Shown one piece after another: positions 10,212-21,688 of a DNA stretch of 64,000 nucleotides. Made by a program: the position numbers and the translations under genes. This DNA comes from Tilletiaria anomala UBC 951 (taxonomy: Eukaryota; Basidiomycota; Exobasidiomycetes; Georgefischeriales; Tilletiariaceae). The notes beneath the pieces are model-generated. The model was not told the DNA's origin, did no database searches, and saw only the letters and a program-made list of their open reading frames with translations. The stretch's first letter is position 1; the number at the start of each line of letters is the position of its first letter. The stretch covers positions 42,953 through 106,952 of the forward strand of contig NW_013546961.1 in NCBI RefSeq assembly GCF_000711695.1, in the 5' to 3' direction.

Positions 10212-11768
10212 TCAGACAGCGACGACGACGCCTTCTCCTTTGTCACACACGACCTTCTGGCACGCATCGCAAGCAACATGCAGCGGATGAACAGCTGTCT
10301 CGCGAATGTTCCCGGGCCCCTGGTTTCCCGCTCCGCCTTCTTTGCCATTTGCGTCGCCAACTAAATCGGGTCCGAAAGCCTGGACGATGCTGCCATGCAG
10401 GACCGCGCTGTGCAATGCTGGATTGGGCCTGTGTACTGACGGTGGCCATTCGTCATTGAAATCTTCAGTGGCTGCTGCCTCTGCTGAGGGGATCTTTGGT
10501 CGGAAGTCTGCCATTGATGCTGATGGTTGAGGAGATGGTTGCGATGAGGTCAAGGCAAGTGTCGCAGCGCTACCCATGCTCCTCGTAGGGCGAGGCAAGT
10601 CAGACATGATGCTAGAAACAGCACTGGTAGTGCCATCGCGATGAGCTGGTGAAGCAAATTCATCGGCTGTGCTCGATAGGCCCAGTCGGGGGTTCTGCTC
10701 CTCCTCTTGGCCGACGCGCGCGTTACCTGCATGATGCTGTTGTTGCCGCTCAACCCAGTCGTCGACAACAGGAATGCCAGTTGGCAAGCGCATGTCTACG
10801 TCACATGCAACGCATGTGTCACATCGATCTTCCTCCTCTTCTTGCTGGGCGTCGGCCACACTTGCGGGAACTTCAGAGCGGCTGTTGGTCTCCGCTAATC
10901 TAGGCTGCGCAGGAACAGCAGTGAGACGCTGCGAAGTCTTGGCCAGGTGGGTCTCATACAGCGGAGTGCTAGCTTCCGGTGGAGAGGTAGCCCTCGTTCT
11001 CTTGCTAGAGCAGCAGCTCGCTATGACAGGGGCTTCAGGATTGCCTGCGCTTCCTGACGCGAGGCACCCGCGACATCGACAGCCACCCTTGCAGTTGCAG
11101 CTCTTCTCCATCAAAGACTGAAGGCTTGGCATCTCTGCTGCGCGCAGTAGCATGTCGAACAGATCTTTTTCGATGGATGCTGTTAAGTCTGAGTATGACG
11201 GTAGCGAGACGAGGGGCGCAGGAGGTTGCTGTTCGATCTTTCGAAGTGGCGGCAGCGCGGAATGCTCTTGTGGTGATGCAGAGGATGAGCGTGAAGGATG
11301 AGACCGCTTGCTAGTCAGGGCCTGAAAAGGCATGAAATGGAGGCGCTGCAAGTCTGCCGCTGCGCTCGGGTCGACGTAAGAGTCGCCGCAGCACGTACAA
11401 GGCTCCTGAGAGCTTGACCCAGTCGGCTCCTGGCATTTGCAGGCACTCTTTGCTGCAGATTTCAGGGACAGTGACAAGCCCGAGGTGCTGTATTCGCTCG
11501 TCCGAAATTTCTTTGACGGCGACGCGGCAATCCTTGCATCGGAACCCCTGGAGAATCCAGGACTGGCGCTCTTGTGACCGCCACACGAGCATCTCCCATG
11601 CGCTGATCCGCCTTGCCTTCGCCTCTCCCGGCATATGTCGCATTGAGTTGTCGGGCGTCCTCGTGCTTTCACCTCTTTAAGCTCGCGGCCGTCGCGGTGC
11701 TGGCACTTGCTGGTGCGGTGACCAGCGATGCAGGTTGCACACGCGTACTTCTTTCCATCGATGAGCAT
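10212..11768 (-). CDS. Copper-fist transcription factor (Cuf1/Ace1/Mac1 family)
   Basis: Single exon, 518 residues, ATG at 11768. The first 46 residues are a copper-fist DNA-binding domain: MLIDGKKYACATCIAGH with zinc ligands C10, C13, C22 and H24, followed by the KARGRP minor-groove motif (34-39) and a CDIC pair. These proteins sense copper in the nucleus and switch copper or iron uptake or metallothionein genes. Downstream lie further cysteine clusters likely to bind Cu(I): CKCQ...CTCCG (about residue 115-130), CNCKGGCRCRGC (about 230) and CDTCVACD (about 325), plus a CDACQKVVC block close to the C-terminus. The rest is disordered and Ser/Pro-rich. I cannot tell from sequence whether it activates uptake (Cuf1-like) or detoxification (Ace1-like), so no symbol is given. 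Confidence 0.93.
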   Translation of the reverse strand: MLIDGKKYACATCIAGHRTSKCQHRDGRELKEVKARGRPTTQCDICRERRRQGGSAHGRCSCGGHKSASPGFSRGSDARIAASPSKKFRTSEYSTSGLSLSLKSAAKSACKCQEPTGSSSQEPCTCCGDSYVDPSAAADLQRLHFMPFQALTSKRSHPSRSSSASPQEHSALPPLRKIEQQPPAPLVSLPSYSDLTASIEKDLFDMLLRAAEMPSLQSLMEKSCNCKGGCRCRGCLASGSAGNPEAPVIASCCSSKRTRATSPPEASTPLYETHLAKTSQRLTAVPAQPRLAETNSRSEVPASVADAQQEEEEDRCDTCVACDVDMRLPTGIPVVDDWVERQQQHHAGNARVGQEEEQNPRLGLSSTADEFASPAHRDGTTSAVSSIMSDLPRPTRSMGSAATLALTSSQPSPQPSASMADFRPKIPSAEAAATEDFNDEWPPSVHRPNPALHSAVLHGSIVQAFGPDLVGDANGKEGGAGNQGPGNIRETAVHPLHVACDACQKVVCDKGEGVVVAV

Positions 11769-12332
11769 CTCGACTCGGCGGAGCTTATTGTCGACTCGGG
11801 TCGTGAGGGCTGAATAAAGCTGCCTCCTCTTGCTGACCTACCTGCTCGAGGCCCGTGGGAACTTGTGCATATTATGTACACATATTGTCGACCTGGCTTG
11901 GAATCTTGAATTCACGATTTCACGAAACGAAAGTCTCGACTCTCGACAATCGCTTGACCTCAATCCACCTGCCGCACCTCGATCAATCATCACCTTTACG
12001 TCCGCCCTGGGGTTGGGTGGGTTCATCGTCCAGTATCTGAGGAGGGGCGGCCAAATGCGATCACGTGACCCTGTCAACTATACACAGCCCTCCCATAGCC
12101 ACGCGCGGTCTCGTCTCATCAGCCGACTCACGCTTCGCTGGGTCCAACGCCAACACGCGACGGGCAACAGCTATAACAAGCGCACATGGCACACAACCTT
12201 CACTTCTGTCCGTATCGTCACTGTTCACTCTAGAGGTTACACATACGCCTGGCGTCGTCCCTACGATTGTCAACTTTGGTGATCTTGCCTCATTCTCGGC
12301 TGACACGCGTATCCAGAGACGAACGCGCAAAC
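11769..12332. promoter_or_regulatory. Divergent promoter, copper-fist gene/BIR1
   Basis: This 564-nt spacer separates two divergent genes. It contains a perfect palindromic TCACGTGA E-box at 12061-12068, 265 bp upstream of the BIR1 start. Nothing in it looks coding. Confidence 0.5.
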
Positions 12333-15262
12333 ATGCCGGCTGTCAAGTCTGGCAGCGCGACCTTCAATGTGCCTGCGACCTACGAGGCCGCGATGGCGTC
12401 AGAGGAAGCGCGAAGAGAGAGTTTCCAACGCAGCGCACCTCATCGCTGGCCGCATTTGGTGAACACAAGCAAAACAAAGTCCCAAGCGCCCCCATATCCT
12501 TCGCCGGAGGCTCTGGCGCGCGTCGGGCTCTTCTTTACCCCCGAAGAAATTGCGAGCTCATCCAAAGGCGCGCCTTCGCCGGGAAAAGACGCGTGCACGC
12601 ACTACATATGCGGCACACGCGTTTTGGATTGGCAACCGGGAGACGATCCTCTCGAGCGCTTGCGGCAGCTCAATCCCAATTGTCCATCTGTCCTCCTCGT
12701 CGAGAGTCGCGACAAGCAAGTCAATGCTGGACAATGGCGAAGCATAGCAGCAGCGGCAGCAGTAGCAACCCCGTTGGTTCCAACGCGAGGCAAACGCGCT
12801 CTTGGCAGCGCCAGAAAAGGCGACACAGAGCTTCCGGCTGCGTTCTGGCCTGATCCGCGATTGCTGCCAACGAGCGATACCATGGTAGAAGCGCGTCGCT
12901 TGACTTTCGGCGCAGGGTGGCCGTATGACCGGAAGAAGGGTTGGGGCCCAACCAGTGCCAAGGTCAGTTCGAGGCTACAAGGTGTGACAATCAGTGTGTC
13001 GGGTGGTACTGAAACGTCTATGTGCGATACCGCTTGACACATCTACACGCGATACCACTTAGATTGCTGCTGCCGGATTGCACTTTGAGCCATGCGAGGA
13101 TGGAGAAGACAATACACTATGTGTGTACTGCGGACGAACCTTGGGTGGGTGGGAAAAGGGCGACGATCCAGTGTGAGTTTACTCGACTCGCGAGGGTGTG
13201 GTGGGTAGCAAACTGATCTATTTTGGCTTCCACTCTGGACAGAGAGGAGCATTTACGCGGTGCGAAGGATACGCCATGTCCATTCTTCTCGTGCAAGTAC
13301 GTTCCGCCTGACAAGCTGGATGGCCTACGCGCCCATGTCTCTCAAGAAGAGGGGAAGGAAGACGTGGAAGAAGTTGAAGAAGTGGAAGGAGAAGGTGCTA
13401 GAGGTCGCGACGAAAACGTTGCGGTGGAAGACGCAGCGACTGAATCAGCGTCAACGCGGACAGGACGCGGGCGCTCTCGGAGGGACGCTTCGACAATATC
13501 AGCTGCAGTGTCATCCGAGTCATCAAGTAGAGGCCAAGAGCGCAGCGCATCTTCCCGTAGAACTACCACTCAGACAGCTTTGCGTCGAGAGGCTGTGGTT
13601 GCGAATAGCGCTGCTGAAGAGCACGAAGAGTACAGCAATGCGCAAGCGGAGGTACATGCAGAGCAGAATGCGGACGGGCCGGGAGGTAAATATGAACCGG
13701 ATCGCAAAGATGAGCCAGTGCCCGCAAAGTGTGTGAACACAGTGGCCGTGGGCAAGTGAGTCTACAGTAGTGATTGTCGCTCAGTGGATCTAGGCCTGAC
13801 TTTACGAACCTATAGGCGCCAAGCATCGAGGAAGACAAAGCCACAGGCGAGTAGCTCTGCACCAGCCGAACCCGCTGCCGAAGAGGACGCAGATGCGGAC
13901 GAAGACGTGAAGCAGGACGAGGCTGTGCCAGTGAAGACCAGCGATAGCGCTTCACCTACCGCTTCCGACGCAAAACAGGCTTCGTCTCAGTCTTCACGCG
14001 GAGGAGCAAGGAAAAAGGCCGGGATTGAAGCCGCACCGGTCCCGATACGCGCCTCTTCTCGAGCAGCGAGCCGGGCCGCAAGCCAAGGAATCAAAGCTAG
14101 CCTCGCAGAGGAGAAAGAGGCCGCCATCACGCGTCCAAAGTATCCAATAACAACGCCAAATGCCAGCTCTGACCCTGCCGCAGGTCCTGCCTCCGAAGCA
14201 CCATCTGCTGTTTCTATGAAAAACACGAAGCCCAAGGACACAAAGAAGCTGCAAGTCAGCGACGCGGCTGGCGATGGTTCCTTTAATCATACCGGAGCTG
14301 TCATCTCGGATGAGGACGCAAACGAGGAAGCGGACGGCACAGTCATCGAGCACGATGCAGAACCTCAAGCCACTACTCACACAGAGGGCGCCGATCTGGA
14401 AGTAGCAGGAGGCAAGCACAAGGCTGCTTCTGTAATCGGAAAATCTCGTGCGGCCAAATCCACTTCTATGAAGACACAACAGGCCGCTTCAGTCACTAAC
14501 GATGAGAAACCCCAGCGGACGACAAGGGGTCGGCCGAAGCTTGCTCAGGGCAACGCTCAAACATCCGTCGCCCCCGCAGTTGGCCAAGCAAATGACGTAG
14601 AATTACCAGACGCACAAGCTCAGCCCAACTCTACGTCCAGACGCACCACGAGGAGCCGTATTATCAGTAACTCAAGCATTGTTGGCGCTGACAAGACGTC
14701 AAGTCTGTCCACTTCTAAGACTACACGCTCGCAGAAGGCTAGCAAGCGGCCAGCTGCTGGGAGCGAAGTCGGAGACAAGGCTGAGCAGAAAGAAGAAGAG
14801 CCAGAAACAGAAGATGAGGCACCTGTCAAGCGACCCCTAGCACGAACACCTTCCGCGAAGTCAACATCGTCAGCCAAGGAAACGGACGCTACGCGAAGCA
14901 TTGCCGCTGCTGCACTCGACAGCAATGCGCCCGCAGCCACCGTTGCTCAGCACGAAGCCGAATCAGAATCCGCCAAGCCATTGTCGGAGTCATTAGCCGG
15001 GAATGCCGATATGGCAGCTACAAGCACTGTGAGCGCCACCAGCATGCTCACCAATCCTTCAAGCGCCACTCTGCTACAAAGCCTCAAGGGGTTGCACATC
15101 TCTGACGTTGAGTACAAGCTCAGCGTGCAGGGCTACCTGGATCTGATCAGCAAGAATCATTTGGCAGACATGGAGAGCGAGGGATTGCGGCGGATTGCGG
15201 AGATGAACGAGCAATCTCAAGCCAGGCGGGCTGAACTCGAACGCGTGCTCAAGGGCCGGTAG
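12333..15262 (+). CDS. BIR1: Survivin-like BIR protein, chromosomal passenger subunit
   Basis: Four exons (12333..12962, 13063..13172, 13243..13755, 13816..15262) give 899 residues. BIR1/survivin proteins tether the Aurora kinase-INCENP complex to centromeres and the spindle midzone. Two BIR domains lie in the first 265 residues. The second is canonical: C230, C233, H250 and C259 with the GGWEKGDDPVEEH core, and its DDPVEEH motif is rebuilt across intron 2. The first (about 20-125) has the LDWQPGDDPLERL core but carries His at position 90 where the first ligand Cys is expected and Leu at 110 in place of the ligand His. After a long disordered Ala/Ser/Lys-rich middle, the last 70 residues (SDVEYKLSVQGYLDLISKN onward) look helical, as in fungal Bir1 tails that contact Sli15 and Nbl1. 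The architecture matches fission yeast Bir1/Cut17. Confidence 0.88.
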
Positions 15263-15607
15263 GATTTCTGGGCTTCATGTTTCAACATTGACAAGCAGCA
15301 AAGCACGCAACCCGGAAGATTTAACATGTCTGCATTTGTACAATACGCAATCCATTAATCAAGTTTTTTCCTTTGTTTACTTTTACGGCGTCGTTTTGCT
15401 GGCATTCGCAGGACGCGTCGAAATTGTGCGCGCCGTGTGCCTTGCGCGTGGCGAGCTCGCGTGCTCCATCAATCCGTCAGAATGTACGCCGAATTTGGAT
15501 GCATATCTGCCGCTCTCACAGCTCGCTGGCAGCTTTTCGTCACCCGGCTTCCCATTTCAAAGGATTCAAGCTGAGCAGCTGCGATAGAATGAGTCGCAGT
15601 CTCCAGC
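15263..15607. other. Intergenic BIR1/DUG2
   Basis: This 345-nt spacer lies between two genes on the + strand and should hold the BIR1 terminator and the DUG2 promoter. I see no gene in it. Confidence 0.5.
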
Positions 15608-18600
15608 ATGACTGGTTCTAACTCACCATTTCAAAATGCATGCGAATCGCCGGACTTGCAATTCGCCATGGACTTGAGCGAGGGCGGACGCCGCACAGAT
15701 ACCGACCGCACTGAACGTCTGGGGAGGCAAGCCATTTCCTTTGACCGTGATGGGTTCACGAAACTTCGGGAGAGGCTATCAGGTAAGCTACGCCCTTTTT
15801 GAGAATTGAGAAACATTCTCTGACGGAGGCGCCTTCTAACAGCGATGGACGTTCGCGGCGAAGGGATCGCATCGTCGACAACCACACAATCTCTTATACA
15901 CTCAATATCACACAACTCGACTTCAGTGCTCTCTCTTGCTGTTGATGCCGAAAACGAGCTGATCTTCAGCGGATCCCAGGGCGAATGCATCTATGTATGG
16001 GACCTACATACTTACTTTCCCAGAGCCCGACTCGAAGGCCACACCTCTTCAGTCCTAGCGCTGGAGTTTGCTCCCGAAAGAAGTTGGCTTTTCAGTAGCA
16101 GCGGGGACAACACGGTGCGAATTTGGGACACAAAATCTCTGAAGCCCATCTACGTCGTATACCCGGCTGACGACAATGTTGGCGATATTTTTGCGCTGAA
16201 ATGGTGTGAGGAGTTGGAAACGCTCTTTCTCGGGTGTCAGAACACGTCGATACAGTGGATCAGCTTTACCGGTGCAGACCCATCGCGGTCAGCTGGTGTC
16301 AAAGAGGACACTAGCACCAAGCAGCACCCTGCTTTCTCTGCACCGCTTGGAGAGAGCAAGGGCACGCCTTTCGACACGCCGATACACAAGCCCAACAAAT
16401 TCTTCGATGGGGCCCCACTGTCCATGCGGCGAACAACCTTGGCAAGCAACGCAGGAGCTACGCCGTCAAGACACCAGACGGAACTCATCAGTCATGCATC
16501 CATCCTTCCAACAATACCGGCGGAGTCTGAGCCTGAGGCTGAAGCTGTGCAACTTTCGAGCAGATGCATTGTCGCAAGCGCGCATTACGGGTACATTTAC
16601 GCCTTGGAGCTCGTGCGACTTTCACCGGACAAGCCTCTGGTACTGATAAGCGGGTCAGGCGACGAAGACATCAAGCTATGGCAGGTTGAGTCGCCTTCGC
16701 CCGACCGACCTTTCGGTGGCTTGCATCACCTCGCAACTCTCCACAATTCAGAGGCGGGTGTCCTAGCGCTCGCTACCTGGCAGAGCACTCTCTTTGCAGG
16801 CCTTCAAGGTGGACATGTCGATGTCTGGGACCTGGAGACTCTGACAGTGCTGAGGACGCTCAAGGCAGGTAGCGATGATGTGCTATCACTCAGCGCGTTG
16901 AGAGCCTCTGGCTTAAAAGGGTCGTCCTCGGTCATGTTCACAGCCTGCGCAGATGGCACTGTCAAGCGTTTTGATGCTCGATTCCGCTGCACAGCTGAGT
17001 GGAAAGCTCATGATGGTGTAGTACTGTGTTCTGTGATTGCGATGCGTCCCGTTTCTCAGCAAGCCTCATCATCTCACTGCTTAGCGACGGAGGCACGGCT
17101 GCTTACAGGGGGTTCGGAATCACTGCTCAAAATCTGGAATATCTCAAGCAAAAACTCGCTTTGCAGCCAAGTACCCACGTCGGCTGCGCACGCAATCCTT
17201 GGCACATCGTTCGAAAGCCTCTCCGGCACGCCGGGAACTCCAACGTCAGGCGCGGACTTCAAAGTGTTGAGCAAAGAGCAAAGCGATGCGATGCTGGTGC
17301 GGTCTCTCTCCGACTTTGTCGGCTTCCAGAGCGTCAGCAGCGAAGACACGCGGGAGCAATGCAGGCAGTGCGCTCTTTGGCTGAAGAACTGCCTGACAGA
17401 GCTGGGTGCAGAGGCCAAGATCATTGCCGGCGCGCCACATCGGAACCCGCTCGTCATGGCCACGTTCCGCGGCAGATCGTCCCTGCAGGAAGCTGGTTTA
17501 TCCGGTCCTGCCGCCGCGAAGCAGAAGAAGAGAAAGCGTTGTCTGTTCTACGGACATTATGACTGCATTGGAGTGGACGGGCGGAAGTGGGAATCGGATC
17601 CTTGGACCATGGTGGGGCGAGACGGGTATCTATACGGCAGAGGTGTAAGCGATAACAAGGGACCAACGTTGGCGGTCGCGTACGCTGCGAGTCAGCTGCT
17701 TAGTCGACGAGAATTAGAAAACGATTTGGTTATGCTGATAGAGGGCGAGGAAGAGCGAGGCAGCGTCGGCTTCAAAGAAGCACTCATGAAGGCCAAAGAG
17801 GAGATCGGCCCTATTGTGAGTTGGATCAACTGGAGTTTGAGCTGGTCCTCAATGAATGCTGATCATCTCTTTCCGACCAGGACGTCGTGCTCTTGTCCAA
17901 TTCGTACTGGCTTGGAGAGGACAATCCGTGCATGACGGTTGGCCTACGTGGTGTGGTTCGCGCGACTGTCCGGATATCGGGACGCATGTCAGATGTGCAC
18001 TCTGGTGTTGAAGGTGGTGCTGTGCGCGAGCCAATGGTCGATGTAAGCGAATGCGTGGCGAAAGGCGAAGAGAAATATCCCTTGCTCATATTGGCTGATC
18101 ATGGCCATTTCCCCGACTGCAGATGATTAATCTGCTCAGCCAAGCCTCAACAGGCGACAAGGTATTAATCCCGCAATTCTACGACGCAGTGCGCGTAGTT
18201 ACGCCAGCCGAGCGGGAATTCTACGCCTCGATCGCAAAAATGAACCAATCAAGAGCGCGCAACGCCGAGGACTTGATCGCTCGTTGGCGTCTTCCGACGT
18301 TTAGTGTTCATGGCATCGAAGTCAGTGGGCCGGGTAACAACACTGTGATTCCCAACACAGTCGAAGCGGCCGTGAGCATTCGCATTGTGCCCGATCAGTC
18401 CCTCAAGAAGGTCACTGCGTCGCTCATTAGCCACATCGAAAGCACGTTCAAGCAGCTCCATTCGTCCAATGAGCTCTCTGTTTCCATCGACCATTCGGCC
18501 GATTGGTGGTCCGGTAAGCAGGACTCGCCGTTTGCGATGGCACTCGCCAAGGCGATCGAGGAGGAGTGGAACCAGTCGCCGGTGAAGATCTGTGAAGGAG

Positions 18601-18889
18601 GGGTGAGTTGCTTTTAGATGGTCTCGCGAACAAGCGCATGCATCGCTCGAATGAGTAGCCACTGACTGATTCTGCACTGCCCGAACAACTATGATTGCGA
18701 CGCGCATTGCAATAGTCAATCCCAGCGGTTGCCATTCTGGAGAAGGAACTCAATGCGCCAGCCGTGCATCTGCCTATGGGCCAAGCCTCGGACAGCGCGC
18801 ACTTAAGCGACGAGCGCATGCGCTTGCTGAACCTGCAGAAGGGCAAAGCGGTGCTTTCGACATTTTTTAAGAGTCTACCGTCTTTGTAA
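15608..18889 (+). CDS. DUG2: WD40/M20 di- and tripeptidase subunit Dug2
   Basis: Five exons (15608..15782, 15843..17815, 17881..18042, 18123..18602, 18716..18889) give 987 residues. Dug2 with Dug3 forms the cytosolic amidotransferase-like complex that opens glutathione at its gamma-glutamyl bond; Dug1 then cleaves Cys-Gly. The N-terminal half is a WD40 propeller (repeats ending in YVWDLH, RIWDTK, KLWQVE, DVWDLE, KIWNIS). The C-terminal half is an M20 metallopeptidase: metal-binding H630 and D632 in FYGHYDC, DNKGP, and the catalytic EGEEERGS, then dimerisation-domain blocks (DVHSGVEGG, PNTVEAAVSIRIVPDQS). Downstream splices join conserved sequence such as KICEGG to SIPAVAILEKE. The fusion of these two domains is diagnostic of Dug2 and the length fits fungal members. 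Confidence 0.93.
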
Positions 18890-19079
18890 CGGTAGCACTA
18901 GCATGTATAGAATGAGTTTAGTGCATCTCAATGCGAAAGATGAGAGGCGTAGGAGGAAGACGGTGACATATGCAATCTTGACATTTGCACTCTGAATGGA
19001 AAGCCCTGTGTTTTCCGAGAGGCTGCGCATAACATTTGAAATCCTACATGTACAAAATGGGAAAAGCATTGAGAGTGTT

Positions 19080-21084
19080 TTACAGATCAACAGCAACGAG
19101 CACGAGTCCTTTCGCAGGAACGAGCCCTTCCACGCCCGGCAGACACTTCGTCGACAGTTCATTCTCCGACTCTTCCGACACGATGACGGCGTCGCCTACC
19201 GCGTCTTCGTCACCCTCTCCGTCGCCCCGTCCCACGAGGTCGCCACATTCGGAAGAACCAGAGGAGCCGACAAGCGTCGTGCCTTCCTCGACTGAGCCGC
19301 TGAAGTTGCTGTTGCTCGACATGCTGCTGGTGGGCGATCCGAAGCGCGCCATGGCAGTGGACGACACCAGGCTCTCTTTGGAGCGCATTGATATCGATAC
19401 GCCCGCACCCGTTGCCCTCGCCGTCGCAGTGGCAGAAGCAGTGCCAGGCCCATAGCTGACGACCTGCCCGCCGACGTAGCACAGGCCATGCAGCAGGCTC
19501 TTGAAGTCGCGCGTCGTGTGGCGCTCGACGCATATGACGACTTTTTCGCAACCAAGTTTCTCGCTGGCGTGGTCGAGCACGCTGAGCAGCGACTCGCGCA
19601 GGTGCGGCGGCAGTGTCGCGTCGTTGTTTGCGGGGCTGTGGCTGGCACTGGCGCGGCTGGACATGATGCTGGGAGGCAAGGTGGAGGAGGACATGCTAAC
19701 ATCGTTGCTGTGCGCATAGGCGAAGGGAGCATCAGTGCCGGCGCTGTTTTTGACGGCAGATGAAGTAACAGTAGGCGGCAGAGATAGGTATAGTGTACGG
19801 CGCATCTCTCCCTCTCCCTCTTCATCCCCTTCATCACGCTCCACTTCGGTCTCATCTTCATCTTCAGCTCCGGCGGCAGCGCTGACGGAGGAGACAAGCG
19901 GGACGGCGAGAACGGCACCGCGCCAATCTTTGCAGACGAGCTCGACCGACGCATCCTCCACGACGATTGTCTTGCGAGTGGAGCTAGACATAGAGGCCGA
20001 CTTGGACTTGCGCAACCGTGCGAGCCGCTCGTTGGCGCGCTCCAGCTTGAAGCGCGGGAAGACGGTGCGCATGAATGCCAGGGCCACGCGCGCCGGGTCG
20101 TGCTTGACGTCTAGCACGATCTCGTCGGCCGACGACATGATCGACGGCGTTGCGTTCGGGGTAGGGGGCATGAGGCCCGCAACCCCAGCCGTAGCGCTGG
20201 CGCTGGCATCCGTCCGGTTGCTCAGGTTCGTGTGCTTTGTGGTTGTTTTTGCTTGCTGTGTAGCGGGTGCAGCTGTGATGGCGACGCCACGCAGCGTCTC
20301 GGTCAGGTAGTTCTGGTTCTTCTGTTTGTGCTCGTCGTGGCGGCTGCTACTACTGCGGCTGCTGCTATGGCTGCTGGCACTGCTCGCTCGTCTGGCGCGA
20401 TCATCGCGATGCAGGATGTCTCGAGCTGCTTCGCTTGCCGCATGGTGCTGTCGGCCTCTACCATGGCCTCCGAGCTCGTCATATACTGCCCATGCGGCTG
20501 TGGCGAACGCTGTGCTTGGACTGGCAGCTGCTGTGGCCGCGGGCAAAGGCGCGCGGGTGCACAGCGAGGGAGAGGCGGGGTTGGAGGATGGTGGCGTGGC
20601 AGGCGGTGAAGCGGGTGAGGGAGTGGAAGCGATTGCTTCATGGATGACGACGGGCGCATGCCTTGCGGATGCAGGAGCTCCGTCGCTCATCGGCCTGCCA
20701 TTCTTCATGCAGGCCTCCTTCTTGACCTGTCCGTCGGTGTGCACTTTATCGAACTGGCCAAGCTTGTCCGGCGAAGGTGAGTACGACGTAGCCCCTCTCA
20801 CAGGCCCACGTCGACCTGGCGCATTTGTTGTGGCGCCAGGAATTTCATCGGGAGTCACGTCAAAAGCACCACTTGACGACTCCATCTGGCGTAGTGCTGC
20901 TGCCGCTTCTGGAGCCACGGGTAGCGCCAGACTCGAGGGCAGAGAGGTCGGAGCGGGAGCTGGCGATGGCGCTGTTGTTCTTGTTGTTACTTCCCGTCAT
21001 GATGTCGTTGCTGACGGTGCTGTCGCCGGCACCCTTGCGATTGTTATAATGGACGGGATTGGTTGTATTGGATCTCAAAGTCAT
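19080..21084 (-). CDS. OAZ1: Ornithine decarboxylase antizyme, +1 frameshift gene
   Basis: The product needs two reading frames. ORF1 runs from ATG 21084 to a TGA at 20862-20860 (74 residues) and ends ...GVVKWCF. A TGA in frame just upstream of the ATG confirms the start. Reading TTT, skipping the T at 20862 and continuing at GAC 20861 enters ORF2 (593 residues, stop at 19080), for 667 residues in total. ORF2 has the antizyme core: VCKDWRG and LYLSLP, then SLLSVLDHASEKLGCEKVVIC and FKSLLHGLCYVGGQVV, matching the beta-sheet core that binds ornithine decarboxylase and sends it to the 26S proteasome without ubiquitin. The Trp-Cys codons before the stop parallel the TGG TGC TCC TGA site of vertebrate antizymes, and TTT as the last codon is used in some invertebrates. 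In the family, polyamines raise frameshifting and so close a feedback loop. Long Ser/Ala-rich insertions make this one about three times the usual length. Confidence 0.9.
20860..20871 (-). promoter_or_regulatory. Programmed +1 ribosomal frameshift site
   Basis: On the minus strand the end of antizyme ORF1 reads TGG TGC TTT TGA followed by C. The slow UGA-C stop and the slip from TTT to the +1 frame are expected to be stimulated by polyamines. The second frame is open for 593 codons from exactly this point, which is the direct sequence evidence. No strong 3' pseudoknot is obvious by eye. Confidence 0.85.
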
Positions 21085-21688
21085 ATTGGGAAGTCAACGT
21101 GGCGACTGTCCTGCTGGGCTTCGGGCAATGGTAGGCTCGGAGTATAACGATGGGATGGAGTACAGCGGGAGCTGCAGTGATGTCCTAGGCTGAATATGAG
21201 CGTTGCTTTAGACTTGCGCGTTTGAGTGCGTATGAAGGAGCCCGATTTCTAAAGGTCTGAGTACCTACGATGACGACGACAATGGCAACGACGACGAAAG
21301 AGGAGGTCCAGCCCGGATGAGACAGGACCTACATGATTTACAAAAAATGCAGAAATTGAATGCACAAGGACGTTACTGCACCCGACGGTCGGCCAGTCCC
21401 TCGTGCAGCCACGCGCACCCGGAGCGATGGGGAATGAACGAAAGCGGAGGTTTAGTTCGCTCACTTGCAACCCAAAGAGCGCTTCCCAAGGGAATTTATC
21501 GTTCGATGGATTGAATCTCGCAGCTGCCCGAAGGAGAGGCCTGTTCTTCGCGTGACCAGGCTGTCCATGCTATTGCTTCGAGCAAGCAAGTTAGAATTGG
21601 CTACTCACCTCGTCGCCGCCAAGCAGAGCAGAGTAGAGCAGAGCAGAGCAGCCCTCCAGATCCTAGCGATCCAACGTCTTGTGCAACT
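21085..21688. promoter_or_regulatory. Divergent promoter OAZ1/SUI3
   Basis: This 604-nt spacer separates divergent genes and should hold both promoters and 5' UTRs. The only distinct structure is an AGAGC-type short tandem repeat directly upstream of SUI3 (listed separately). No coding potential is seen. Confidence 0.5.
21622..21652 (+). repeat. AGAGC pentanucleotide repeat in SUI3 5' leader
   Basis: About six imperfect tandem copies of AGAGC/AGAGT occupy this stretch and end 36 nt before the SUI3 start codon, so they are probably transcribed in the 5' UTR. Confidence 0.8.

Noticed and set aside
19080-20918. A stand-alone 612-codon ORF starting near 20918
   Set aside because: That start is not an ATG and lies inside antizyme ORF1; the 74-codon ORF1 with an ATG, an upstream in-frame stop and the frameshift context explains the locus better.
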